A stretch of DNA of 64,000 nt from Cyanophora paradoxa. Lineage: Eukaryota; Glaucocystophyceae; Cyanophorales; Cyanophoraceae. Below the pieces are notes generated by a model. It saw only the letters and a list, made by a program, of their open reading frames with translations, was not told the origin of the DNA and did no database searches. Positions 11,364-22,262 of the stretch are shown here, one piece after another. The stretch spans positions 62,001-126,000 of the forward strand of contig QPMI01000395.1 of assembly GCA_004431415.1 (NCBI GenBank). Direction: 5' to 3'. The position numbers were made by a program, and so were the translations under genes. Each line of letters begins with the position of its first letter. Position 1 is the first letter of the stretch.

Positions 11364-14300
11364 ATGGCGGCCTTTCTCCCGGCGCCGCTCCCTCCCGCGC
11401 GCGCCTCAGCACCGACCGCGCCCCTCGTCGTCTTTGCGCCGCTCGCGATCGGCCGCCCCGCCGGCGCTGATCGCGCCGGCTCTCGTTCCGCTTGCAATTG
11501 GTCCGGCAGCACACTCGGTGCCGGGCGGAGGCGACCGGCCGCAGCGGGGGCGATCGGCCGGAGCTTTTTCGCGGGCGTGGGATCCCCCGCGCGCCTCCTG
11601 AGCCGCGGCCGGCCAGCAGCGGCAGGACAAGGTGCGCTCGGAGAGTGCGCGAAAACGTGCCGGTTCAGCTTAAATAAGCATACTTACATGCGGAATCGCT
11701 TTTATTTGGGTTGCTCACGCGCGCGCAGGAGCCCGCTTTGAGTTCGCGGTCCGGGCGGAGCTCGGCGGCCCGGACGTCGACAGCCCCCTCCCGCCGGCAC
11801 CCACCGGCTCCGACGCGCCCGTCAGCGGCGGCAGCAACGGCGCGGGCGCGGCATCGCCGGCCCGCAAGCCAGACGCGCCGGGCGGCCAAGCTGCTGGCCT
11901 CGCGTGCCCGCTCCCTTCGCCGTCGGCCGAGGCCGGCGCGGCAAAGCAGACGGAGCCGACGGCCGATCGCGAGCAGCAGCCCTTCGAGTGGCGCAAAAAC
12001 TGGTGCCGCAAATTCGAAGCCGAAGCTCCGGCGCGCGGGCCATCGGACCGGCTGCGGGGCTCACGCGCGCCCGGGCGGCGGGGGGCGCGCGCAGGTACCC
12101 GGTGGCCTTCGTGGAGGACTTCCCGCGGGGCCGCCCGTACCCCTTCTCCCTCTTCGACGAGCCCCTCGTCCTCTGGGCCGTGCGCCCCGCCCGCCCCGCG
12201 CCCCGCGCCGCGCCTCGCGTCCCGAGCTCTCGAGCTGCCGGCCGGCGCGCGCGGGGGGGCGCAGGGGAGGGCGGGGCGGTGCGCTGCGTGCTGGACCGGT
12301 GCCCGCACCGCGCGGTGCCGCTCTCGGACGGGCGCCTCGAGGGGCCCCTGCTCGAGTGCGGCTACCACGGGTGGCAGTTCGACGGATCCGGCCGCTGCGC
12401 GCGCATCCCGCAGCTCGAGGCCGGCGCCGCCATCAACCAGCGCCGCGCCTGCGTCGCCGCCTACCCCGTCGCCCTCGCCCAGGGCATCATCTTCGTGCCC
12501 GCCCCGCCCCGCCTCCCGAGCCCCGAGTCCCTTTAATTTCTCCCGAAAACGCCTCTCCAACCGTCTTGCACTGAGCGCGGGGCCGGCCGCGGGGGCAGGT
12601 GTGGGCGGACCCGAAGTCGCCCCCCGACGAGTCCCTCATCCCCCGCATCGGTCCGCCCCGAGCTCTAACTCTGCTATTAATATCCCTTACTGCCTCACTA
12701 TCCACTCATCGGAGAACGTAGCACGTTTAATTTTAAATTTAATTTTCGCATGCGCGTCTTTTGGATACGCGTCCTTTCTTAGTTTTCGCGCGGCCCGCGA
12801 AATCGGGCTTGCGTTCAATCATAAATTTCGCAGGACTAAAGTTCGCGTTTAATTTCGCAGGGCTGCTGGAGCACCCGGGCCTCTCGCCGGCCGTCTTCGA
12901 CATGTCCCGCGACGTCCCCGTCGACCACACGATCACCCTCGAGAACCTCATGGGCGCGCCTCCTTTCTATGCACATATGCTAAGATTTTTAGAGTTGCAA
13001 ATGTTTTTGGTTTCATCAGTTCTTTTGCATGCGCAGATCCCTCCCACGTACCCTTCGCGCACCATGTCCGCCTACATTTCGCGCCCTAGCCCACAAAGCC
13101 GACCTCGAATTGACTAGATTTCGGTGGTTTCGCAGGGGCGCAGGGGACGCGGGAGTTCGCGGGCCCCATCGAGACGCGCGTCGCCGGCCGCTCGCCCGAC
13201 GGCTTCCGAGGGACCTTCCGCATCTTAAGGCGGGCATTAAAATTATTGGCGTTGAGAAATTAAAGATAGAGCGCGTCGCCTTGCTAATTCTCCACTTTTC
13301 TCTTATCGTTTTGTCGCCGAAGCCCGGGGACACCCGCCGCACTCGGCCACCGCACAATTGAGTTTCGGGTGCGGATGCGCCTCCAGGATGCGCTGCAGAT
13401 ATATATGCCGATATCTTTGCCTCCGGATAAATTGCTTCGCGATCGTGCGCGCAGGCGCCGTGCATGGTCGACATCACGATCGAGCAGGACAACGGGAGCG
13501 TCTCCAAACAGGCGAGTCGACGTCTTCTCATTCATCGACCGATCGAAGAGTCTCTTCAGCTATTATCGTTTTCTCTCGGCTTCGAACTCAAAAACCTTAG
13601 ACACAAGAAATATGAATCTGAAGCTTTCTCAGATTTTCTGCGGACCCAAAGGGCCCTGATGCATCTCTTCGCAGGTCTTTTACGTGGTGCCGCTGGGCCC
13701 CGGGCGCGCCCGCGTCCACACCCGCTTCGTCAACATCGTCCCGAAGCCCGTCCTCGTGCGCTGCCGCCATCCCCGCCCTACAGGCGCGTCTCAGGCGCAT
13801 CTCGCTCCCTGACTCAGCGGCACGCGCTCTCCGCCGCGCAGGCGGTGGCGCCGCGCTGGGCCCTCCACGCCTTCGCGAACCTGCCCCTCGACCAGGACAT
13901 GATATTCCAGTGCGACCATCGGATTAAATTTTAAATGTGCTACGTTGTTATAAAGAGGACCAGGATTAAAATGCGCTGCGTTGTTACAAAAAGTTTTCGT
14001 TTTTGCTGTATAGGACATGATCTTCCAGTGCGCTCGATTCTCAGCGTTGTTCTGAAGAGCTTGAATTGCTTTAATTTCTCTGCGGCTTGAGCTTAAGCTT
14101 TAATTTACACTTTGCTTTGCTGCAGGTGCTACCAGCAGCGGCACCTGCGGGCGGCGGGCGGGGACTGGGCCGCCGCCTACTCCATTCTCGCCCCTGCGAC
14201 CGGTGCACCCCTCTAGATTTAAAGCAGCAGCTTTTCTTCTTCTTGTTTTCGCGCGCCTGGTATGGATGGCTTAAGCTTTAGGCAGGTTCGTGGTGGAGTT

Positions 14301-14680
14301 CCGGCGCTGGCTGGACGGGGCGCAGGCGAGCCTCCCCGTCCGATACACCGACGCCGCGCTCCCCGACGCCCCGCTGTGCGCTGCTCGGCGTTCGCGTTCA
14401 AATTAAATTGGATTACTGATTCTAAATTCGAACTAAATGGAGCTCCAGCGAACTAAATTCGATGCATATCTATGATTGGAGCGCACGTGATTTGCAACTG
14501 ATTTAAGCGACGCGTAGAAAGAAGCTTCGATCTGAATATTTAATTCTAAATCAAAGAAGCTGCCCCGTCAACTTACTCTTGACGCTTTTCGCGCATGCGC
14601 AGGCCGCCGCCTTCGGTGCTGCTGGACCGCTACGAGCAGCACACGCGGCGCTGCCCCGCGTGCTCCTCCGCCCTCCGCCG

Positions 14681-14712
<32 letters not shown>

Positions 14713-14881
14713 CCGCCGTCGCCGGCGCGCTCCTCGGCGCCGCGGCGCTGCCCGCGGGGCGTGGGCGCTGGCGGGCGCGGGCCTCGGAGTCGCGGCGGCG
14801 GGGGCCGTCGCGGGGGCTGCCCTGCGGCAGGTGGAGCGGCAACTCACGTACTTCCCCAACGATCTCAATAAGCGGCCGTGA
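11364..14881 (+). CDS. PAO/TIC55-family Rieske oxygenase, tandem copy 1 (15 exons)
   Basis: Exons: 11364-11631, 11729-12002, 12095-12179, 12265-12494, 12599-12650, 12861-12953, 13037-13065, 13136-13229, 13323-13368, 13455-13511, 13675-13755, 13842-13909, 14126-14202, 14286-14375, 14603-14881. The conceptual protein is 608 residues. An R/A/P-rich N-terminus (MAAFLPAPLPPARAS) suggests a transit peptide. FEWRKNWYPVAFVEDF opens the core. The Rieske 2Fe-2S ligands are CPH and CGYHGWQF. The mononuclear iron site is ENLMDPSHVPFAHH (N-x2-D-x2-H-x4-H). The C-terminus has CPAC and an alanine-rich hydrophobic segment, as in the PAO/TIC55/PTC52 branch rather than chlorophyllide a oxygenase. Members oxygenate chlorophyll catabolites in plastid membranes; the substrate here is unproven. 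This copy is one base short in G/C runs in exons 4, 8, 13 and 15. Confidence 0.88.
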
Positions 14882-15970
14882 TCAAATGTATGCATGACCG
14901 CCTCGAATTTGAACTGAGTCGTTGCATCATGGCATGTGTATACTATATATGATCATGAGCATCATGAGCGGGAGCTTGTACAACAATGTGGAGATCTACG
15001 TACTTAGACGAAGGGTATGCCGGCGGGCTCCAGGCCTTTCTATTCTCACGTGGCAAGCTTCAAACTGCGACGCATGTATATGGGGCACTAGAGGCCGCAG
15101 GTCGCGCGTCGAATCGATCGCATCGTCTACGTGCATATGTAATTGTCAGATTGCGGGTGGGTTCCAAGCTAGCGCTTGTATTCGTCCAAACATATATTTA
15201 CCAGTCTTCAATGGCAAGCATCGGTGGATATAATCGGAGGCACGATCGCCTCGTCGGAAGGGGATCCCGGAAATGAAATGTATACGTAGTCATCGAGTTT
15301 CCTGACCAAATGTGTTAATGGTTGTGGTGCGGTGAAGGCAGCGTCACGGCGTGATTAGAACAGGCTTAAGCAAAGTTCCGCACTATAATTCATGCCAGAG
15401 CTGCTGAGCGGATGCACATGCCGACGTCGACGCGGAGCAATCGTGCGAAGGGTCTTTAATTAATTTTAATTTGGAGCCGTCGAGGGCTCATGATCAACGA
15501 CGGCTGATCATGAGTCCTGGACCGACGTAGCTGTCACAGCCTGGCAGCTTAATGTGTGACACTGATTGCCCGTATCCGGGTCTCGTGGTCACACAGGACG
15601 TTCTTTCACCGGATTGAATCCTTGTACCAATCGAGGATATCTTCGGAACGCGGGTCGATTACAAGACGTGAACTTGTGAATTGTCTGCAAGCCTGCCGTG
15701 CAATTAATGCAAGGGACATCACAAGACGTGCTATCAGCGTGCGCGCGTGAACAATAACATTCGAAAGTGTGTATCTCGCGATCGCGCTTCCATGCCAGTG
15801 AACGCACTTAGATCTTCGATGAAGTCCGACGGTCCTGGAAGCCGCGAAGAGCTCGAATCCGGATTCGGAGCGCCGACTCGGCGATCGCACTGCGGCATGA
15901 ACCAGCTGCAGTGTAATGTCGAGCTCGAGCACGATCGCGAGCTGCCCCGGCGAGGCTAAGGCCTTCGAAT
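14882..15970. other. Intergenic segment; no gene seen
   Basis: Moderately GC DNA with GATCATGA palindromes and a duplicated ACAAGACGTG word (about 15,660 and 15,721). Short open frames exist on both strands without recognisable protein character. Most of it (about 14,951-15,992) is deleted in unit 2, so it is dispensable there. Confidence 0.5.
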
Positions 15971-16546
15971 TCAGTGTAAGCTGCTTCTCGCAGGCGCGTT
16001 TCCGCGGTTCGTCGGAAAGTCAGGGTCTAGATCTAGATCTCCGGATCCTTCGTCGTCCGATTCCCGATCGGGACTCGCAAATCCGCATGCGCAAGCCGAG
16101 AGGCAGCTGCAGACTGGGAGGTGAGGGGCTGCAGCTCGTTCCCGATCCGGATCCGTCGGAGGCAAGACGGCAGTCGAGGCCGAGGAATTGGAGACACGGT
16201 CTGAAAGGGCAGCCATGAGCCCGTACCGTAAGCCCGTGCCGAAGGGGACCCAGCTAGCGCCGCGTAGGCTGGCGCCGGTGCTGAAATCGAGGCGCGTACC
16301 GGCAGCGCCGCTGTGAGGCTCGCGACCGGTGTCAGTGGCCTGCAGCTGGGGCGGCGCGAGAGCGGCTGAGGACGCGACGGCTTCCTGCAGCTGCTGCTGA
16401 AGGAATGCGGCAGTTCCGCGGTCCTGTGCCGACGTTGTCATCGAGACCAGAGTCGTGGTCGCGATCGGCGTCGGAGCTGTAACGAGCTCAAGGGGGCCGG
16501 CCTCGCCGTCGCCGTCGCGGCACAGTTTTGACGATTTCAGATACAT
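15971..16546 (-). CDS. Hypothetical protein, unit 1 (weak ORF)
   Basis: A 191-codon frame with some protein-like character in its first half (ELVTAPTPIATTTLVSM, TAAFLQQQLQEAVASSAALA) and low-complexity D/E/S-rich sequence near the end (DDEGSGDLDLDPDF). No family recognised. The copies in units 2 and 3 are too similar to test for selection; in unit 3 the start shifts because of single-base run changes. It may be an exon of a larger gene or chance. Confidence 0.3.
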   Translation of the reverse strand: MYLKSSKLCRDGDGEAGPLELVTAPTPIATTTLVSMTTSAQDRGTAAFLQQQLQEAVASSAALAPPQLQATDTGREPHSGAAGTRLDFSTGASLRGASWVPFGTGLRYGLMAALSDRVSNSSASTAVLPPTDPDRERAAAPHLPVCSCLSACACGFASPDRESDDEGSGDLDLDPDFPTNRGNAPARSSLH

Positions 16547-16679
16547 TCAGGAATCGAAGCCGCTGCATGCGCAGCGGACTTCAGCTGCTAGTAGCCTGCT
16601 ACTGCAGCAGCACCCATGGCCCAGGGGCTCCCAGAGTCTCAAAGAGTCTTAAGCTTCATGCTAACGTTGATTACTGTAG

Positions 16680-16897
16680 GATTGCTTATTTAGCCGTGGT
16701 TTTAAATAGCCGTAAATCGCCGAGAGGCCGAATTCGGCAATTTAGACACACGGCAATTGTAAGGGGGTAGGGCTAAACGGCCGCTTTGTATGGCACAATT
16801 GCAATAGAAGAAATCCAGCGTTTCGGCAATTTATCGTCACCGCAATTCCGATTTTGGGCGAATTCGGCAATTAAACAAAGCGGCAATTTAAGCAATC
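16680..16897. mobile_element. MITE-like inverted-repeat element, unit 1
   Basis: Starts GATTGCTTA and ends TAAGCAATC, with imperfect inverted repeats continuing inward for about 60 bp (AGCCG, TTTAAAT, GCCG words; many CGGCAATTT motifs). 218 bp, AT-richer than its surroundings, no coding. No clear target duplication. Confidence 0.5.
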
Positions 16898-18935
16898 GCG
16901 ATCGATGACACTGTGACAAGCCCTATCGTAGTATATAATCGTACTAGTAGTACATGTTACTACATGACAAGTACATGACACTAGTCACACTACATGTACA
17001 CCGACTCACTACTGAGTCAACGTCCGACGGTCGCCGGCGGCCGGACTCCGAGTCCGAGCTGAGAGCCTGAGGCTCGCCCCGAGCCGGCGCCGGGCGCCCG
17101 CCGCGCCGGCGGCCGACCACCGGCGATCGCGAATCATCGATTCGCGATCGCGACCATCTATGGTCCCATTGGTCCGGCATCCGTCAAATCGGCGGCGACC
17201 GCGGCAGATGTCGAATCATTGTCGAGTCGTCCACCCATGGCAGGCTTATGCACGTGCACGTGCACTTTTCGAATTCAATTGAAAAAACAAGTTTCCGACT
17301 CTTTTTGTTGAACTTCCGAGCTACTTAGTGCTACTACTTTTGTTGAACTTCCGAGCTACAGTCAGAGTTACTCTGTGACGATTCGAGTCTCAGAGTCTCT
17401 GAGACTCTGAGTCTCTGACTGGGTTAACCCCAACAGGGCCCTACCGGTTCTTAACCGTTGCCAAAGTTGAACTGACCGTCGGACGATTCGCAATCGATCG
17501 CGAGTGCGATTCGGTCCCGACTCCTGACCGCGGTATGCGCATATGCACATACCAGGGTATGCATGCCGCAGAGTCGGCGCAGACCGTCGGACTGGCCCGG
17601 CGCCAGGCCTAGGCCCGCAGACTAGGGCCGCAGGCCCGCAGTACGGTCGTAACGGTACATGACATGTACACTGTACAGTTCACTGAGTCAGGCTCGTTCA
17701 AGTTTCAAAATTTCAAACTTGACAAGTTCAACGGTTTACAACTTGCCATGGCCAGGCCGTGGTCCATATGCAATGTTATGCATGGCCGGCGTTGGCCGCA
17801 GGCGACGGCGCCGACGGGGCCCTTAGACGGTTAGTTAGACCCCATTAATATTCAGGCCAGATTCGAAAGCTCCGAAGTATCTTAGAAGCCTGCAGGCTGC
17901 AGACTGCACTGCCGCTGCAGGCTGCAGCCCCCGGGCCCCTGCCAGCCCGGGCCCCGGCCCGTAGTGCTGCCAGTGGGTTCAGTCAGGGTCCCCCCCTGAC
18001 CCAGTCGCTCAGCCCCCCTGACTGTGACTGAATCAGTCAACCCGAGGTTCAGTCAGGCTACCGTGCAAAAACTAAGGAAAATGACCCAGAAATGACCCAG
18101 ATGCGATCCATCTAAGTTGCCAAGCACAGTGAGCGGGCAGTAGAGGGTAATTATGCAAACAAAGAACAATGGAGAAAGAAATTCAGCCCCCGCCAGGTGT
18201 CAGAGGCCGTTAGCCTCGCTAGCGCGGGCGGTTTCGTTCAGATTTCGTTGTTTTTCTGGAGGTAAGACGGCAGAAGATCCTTTTTAGGTCGACCCACGTC
18301 AAGCTTTAGATGGGAAAAGCCCACAGGGGGCACGCTCCCAGCAGGGTTTTCTATGGGACTGAGAGAACCTCATGATCAGTCGGCCAATTTGGTGACTCAG
18401 TCGGGTCAGTCAGACCCTCTGACTTTGACTGACAGTGACTGAACCCAGCCCTAGGCCCCGGCCCCGGGCCCGGGCCCCGGGCCGCGGCGCGCCGCGCCGG
18501 GCGGCCTCCTGCCACTGCCTGCAGCTGCCACTGCCTGCCAGCTGCAGGACTTCCGAAGTTCGGAGCCTCGGAGCTACCAGGTAGAGGACTCCGGGAGCCT
18601 CGGACTCCCGGGAGTCAGGGTTCGTACCGGTATCATAGTATGGATGGCCACTGGGGCTAGTATAGTGGGCCGTTACCCGGCCGTACTACTAGTACTACGT
18701 AATACGTATACGGTAGTAGTGACCGCTGGGGGCCTGGGGCCAGTGGCCGGGCGCCACCGTACCAGAGTCCGGCGACTCGGCGGCGCCGGCGAGTCGTTAG
18801 TGACTCGTTAGTAGAGTCGTTACCAGACTCTCAGTAATATAACCTTACTAGGCTTAGTTACCCCGGGAACTTACCCGACTAGGGCTGTCGTCAGTCAGCC
18901 CCCCGGCTGGACCCCCGCGCGCGGCGCTAGCTATT
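16898..18935. other. Palindrome-rich non-coding block, unit 1
   Basis: About 2 kb built largely of short perfect palindromes and their variants (CACGTGCACGTG, AGAGTCTCTGAGACTCT, ACTAGTACTACGTAATACG, CCCCGGGCCCGGG). The word GTTGAACTTCCGAGCTAC is duplicated near 17,310 and 17,341. A 350-bp stretch (about 18,061-18,410) has quite different, non-palindromic composition. No coding potential is seen. Confidence 0.6.
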
Positions 18936-19174
18936 TAGCACATCGCACTGCAGCTGCACCCTGCAGCCAACTGTAAACATAGTCTTGCATGCGCAGCTAC
19001 GAATCGATCTTCTTTAGCGCAACCGTTGAACAACAAGTTTCGAGGCGACCTCGACGTCGGCAGGCTAGCGCTCGAGTCACCGTCGCACTGCGAAAGCATA
19101 CGTATACGGCGACCGTTCGCGTATACACGTACGCGTACGTATACGCACATTTATAGCACGTTGTATAATCAACG

Positions 19175-19663
19175 TTGGCCTGCAGCTTAAGACTCTGGGC
19201 GGCCCTGCACCTGGGTGCTCTAGATTTGATGAAAGTCAACACATGTACAGGCGCACGCAACATGCATACGTTTCCAGCCAGCACATGTACAGCGCCGGTC
19301 GACAGCACCATAGCGCCGAAAGTCGGCCGCAGCATTTCAAGGCAGAATTCCCGCCCCCGGATCATCTCTGCAAATCCATCGGAGTCATCCCGTACGCATG
19401 CCAGAGCGTGCGGGGCCGCGTCGGCGCAAAAGTCGTCCAAGGATAGCGTTTCACAGCCTGCGTCAGCGAAGGGAAATGCGCTGGCGCTGCAGCCGCCTCG
19501 GTGTGCCTGTCCAGCCACGTACAATGAGGAGAGGAATAACGACCGGCTGGATAATATTAATCTGCTTATGCGCGTTTCGCAGTCTGGCATAATCGACCAG
19601 GTTCGGGCATCTTTCCCTTTCGAATTCGCGCCTCTCAATAAAATCCGGTGTCGAATTCAATGA
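19175..19663 (+). CDS. Possible exon or small gene upstream of gene B, unit 1
   Basis: A 162-codon frame whose second half (AQKSSKDSVSQPASAKGNAL, CACPATYNEERNNDRL, SGIIDQVRASFPFEF) is preserved in the diverged inverted copy at 48,877-48,266, with indels that keep this frame, such as an added Ser-Ala. That favours coding on this strand. However, the opposite strand also has an open, acidic frame (18,997-19,638) that survives in both copies, so the strand is not settled. Its end overlaps the chosen start of gene B by a few bases. Confidence 0.35.
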   Translation: MACSLRLWAALHLGALDLMKVNTCTGARNMHTFPASTCTAPVDSTIAPKVGRSISRQNSRPRIISANPSESSRTHARACGAASAQKSSKDSVSQPASAKGNALALQPPRCACPATYNEERNNDRLDNINLLMRVSQSGIIDQVRASFPFEFAPLNKIRCRIQ

Positions 19664-20989
19664 CGTTGACGCCGCCGAAATTGACCATCGACGTCAGTTG
19701 TGGGAGCCGTGGTCGCCGTGGACGCAGTGGTTGGAGTGGAAGCTGTACACGCCATCGATATCTCTAGATCTGCCCCGCGATCTCTGTCGCAGCCGTCCCG
19801 GCCCGCCGTGGAAATACCTGCTGCCGAAGGCGCCTCGCGATCGAGCTCGAGCCCATCGATATCGCGATCCTCCGTCTCGTTCCCGGCGTACGAGGCCTTC
19901 CACTTGGTTCGCGCTCTCGCTTTTAGCATAAGATTGCATGCGCGCGAGTTCTTCATGATCAATGACCCGAAACTTCACCAGGCCCTGCACCGCGCGATTT
20001 CGTCGCCAAAAGTGCCATGGGACCTCGCCGACGGCAAGCAACTCGCACAGGTGCGAGTTTCTGAGCCCGTTCCTCTGAGCGATAAAAGTCTCGATCTCGA
20101 TTAGTACCAAATGAGATGCGAAGCTGACTTGCACACGTGCGCGCGCGCAGGCAAACTGGGCCGTCGACACAGACGCGTGTGGGGGCACGCAAATGTCGCG
20201 GGAAGTTTTCGACAGGGCGGTGATCAGCGTGTCTAAGTTCTGGGCCGCGAAGCTCGAGAGCAGCGGATTCTTTACCGGCATACGCCTCCTGGCGCTGGAC
20301 GCCGGCCTGGAAGGCGATGTCGACCTAGATCACCTCTTCCTCGCTTGCTTTCTCGTGGTGCGAAATCATCGCCTCTTGCTCCTGCGCATGCGCATGCATC
20401 CTGAATATCGCATGTTCCGGAGCCGTTAAAAAAACGTTAACCCTGAATACGCAGGCTGTGACGAAGCCTGTTTCTCCGATTGCGATATCGATGGCGCGAC
20501 GGCAAGCTTAAGTTCGAGGAACCGCTGCAACTCCGTCATTCGGTCTTGGATGGGTGCGCGACGCGTACGGCCGCTACTTGTTCGCCGAGTTGAATTCACA
20601 GTTTCCTAATACACGCGTGCGCTGATCGTGACTCACTCACGTCATGTCAGAGGTGGAGCTTGGCGTTTGCCATCCGAAAGGAGTCATGTCCGCGCTCCAG
20701 AAGCTGGTCGAGGCGTCGACCCGCCGCGCCCGCTGCTACAGCTCCGCGGCCGTGGACGGCGACGCCGTTGTCGATTTCTCTAGATCTGCTCTTCCGCCTC
20801 CCGTTGCGGCTGTCGAGACGCGCCCGGCGACGCCGGAACCGTGCCTGGAACGCGACCGGCCTGCGTCCGCCCCGGGGCCACGTCGGCCGGCTCCCGTTTG
20901 CCCCCGAGGGGCTCCTTCGCTTTGCGCTGCACAACCGCATGGAGAAGCTACTCGCACAGCGCTGTAGAGCTCGACTTCGATCTTCGTAG
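19660..20989 (+). CDS. Gene B, unknown 4-exon protein, unit 1 (run-length errors)
   Basis: Same structure as the intact unit 2 copy (30,493-31,828). Exon 1 ends at 20,050, exon 2 is 20,151-20,357 and exon 3 starts at 20,455. Compared with unit 2 and the inverted copy it is one base short in G runs of exon 1 (the ATCGGACG and TGTGGGG sites), in the CTCCCG of exon 3, and in the G5 and C6 runs of exon 4. The frame is therefore not continuous as written. No family recognised. Confidence 0.6.
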
Positions 20990-21867
20990 CTGCGGCTGCA
21001 GTGCAAACGTTTCCAGTACAGCTACAGATCTCGAGCTTGAGGTAGCTATATAGGCGCGGCCCCAGTCTGTAGCTGCCAAACCATTTTCATATTACCGCGG
21101 CCGAGGTTTACGTAACAAATACTGATATACTTAGTGGCAATACCTTCGCATGCAGAGAATTCGAAGCTTTATGTATATTTTACCCTTCGGAGAGACAAGA
21201 CCCAATTGCAAATGCACATAGGTATACTATAGCTAGTACTGTACCTGTAGCAACTGCAGTACACAAGATGGGAATTTCATGGTGTAGTATTAAATACTAG
21301 GGCCCGGCCGCGTTTGGCGCGCCGGGGTGCAAGGGGGGAATCGGGATCTAATGAAAGAGTAGTAGTGGCACGAACATGCACGGGGCAGATGTAGATCGAC
21401 CCCGGCCCAGCGCGCGCGGCAGGTTGAATTAGTAAATTAAAGATAGACACAGAGCGGCATCTGGCCCGGCAAGGCTCGGAGCGACGATAGCTACCAGAAG
21501 CTGGATCCGTAACGACCGGAAAGCGGCGTGCAGCGGCGCGTCCGGAGGCAGTGCCCAGGCCGGGTAGCAGGCGGCGGGGGCGCACGCACGTGCACGCGGC
21601 CCGGCGGCGCAACACAGGGCTGCACGCGGCGTGCACGCAGGACACGAACTATAGCTAGTCTGCTGTCCGGGTGCCGATCGCAACAAGAGCGCCGAGCGCC
21701 CGGCCCGGCCGGCGTGCTCGGCCGGCACACGCGGTTCTGCAATATAAGCTCGATATAAGCTCGATATAAGCGCAGCAAGAGAGTACGGTCTAGATCTGGC
21801 CGGCCGGGCGTGCTCGGCTGCGATCAGCTGCAGCGGCGCAGGCAGCAACGCAAGCAGTTTCTAGGCG
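20990..21867. other. 3' flank of gene B, unit 1; no gene seen
   Basis: AT-rich then GC-rich intergenic DNA. TCGATATAAGC is repeated three times near 21,745-21,775, and GGCCGGCCGGGC palindromes flank it. Open frames here are low-complexity. Confidence 0.5.
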
Positions 21868-22023
21868 GAAATCTAGAGGAGACGTTGACAGGTAGAGAGA
21901 AGTGGTTCCATGCAGAATTGCGCAACGAAGAGCAAGGCGTACGCGACGCACTGCGAGGAAGCCGAAATCTAGAGGAGACAGCTAGGGAGAACTGGTTCCA
22001 TGCAGAACCGCGCAAGGAATTCG
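21868..22023 (+). repeat. 96-bp direct repeat encoding a ~32-residue repeat, unit 1
   Basis: GGAAATCTAGAGGAGAC starts both copies (21,868 and 21,964). The open frame 21,810-22,037 reads both in phase (NLEET...REKWFHAELR and NLEETARENWFHAEPR), and the 6-base length difference keeps the frame. It may be a small coding exon or chance; no homologue recognised. Confidence 0.5.
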
Positions 22024-22221
22024 AAGACCGGAGTTAGAGAGAAGTTAGTTTTCCCCTCGAAAACCACTTTTCCCCTCTAATTCGACGCTCGAAAGTCGAG
22101 AGCTGACCGGTCCACCGAGCCAATCCGAACGCGAATAACCCGTCATTTTTTTCCGGTGTTGCAAACTGGACCTCGAAAACGGCCTCATAGAAAAGTTTTG
22201 GCTGAAGCGAGGGAACGGGAA

Positions 22222-22262
22222 GCAAGGGGGGGAAGACCTTCGGTCTTCTTTTCCCCCCTTGC
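22222..22262. repeat. Strong hairpin with C(TTCG)G loop at end of unit 1
   Basis: GCAAGGGGGGGAAGAC and CTTTTCCCCCCTTGC pair around CTTCGG. AATAAATGCAATG follows at once. It lies 22 bp before the unit 1/unit 2 junction and recurs at 33,064 and 45,052. Possibly a transcript-end or recombination-prone structure (inference). Confidence 0.75.

Noticed and set aside
12180-12264. Proline/arginine-rich insertion in the Rieske domain
   Set aside because: Bounded by GTGCGCC and GGCGCAG, variable between loci, and removing it gives LWA-GEGGAV, aligned with LWSAADGAV of PAO2. It is an intron.
11711-12574. Single long ORF covering PAO exons 2-4 in another frame
   Set aside because: GC-rich shadow frame. 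The correct frames, joined by GT-AG introns, give conserved Rieske residues.
11364-14881. Identification as chlorophyllide a oxygenase
   Set aside because: The C-terminal CPAC motif and hydrophobic segment favour the PAO/TIC55/PTC52 branch. Exact function within that branch is left open.
18061-18410. snRNA, tRNA, SRP RNA or self-splicing intron
   Set aside because: No conserved boxes or core motifs of these classes could be matched by eye; kept only as an unexplained island.
18997-19638. Minus-strand 213-codon ORF opposite the gene B upstream region
   Set aside because: Open in both diverged copies, but the plus frame has clearer in-frame indel conservation. Not firmly excluded, so not annotated separately.
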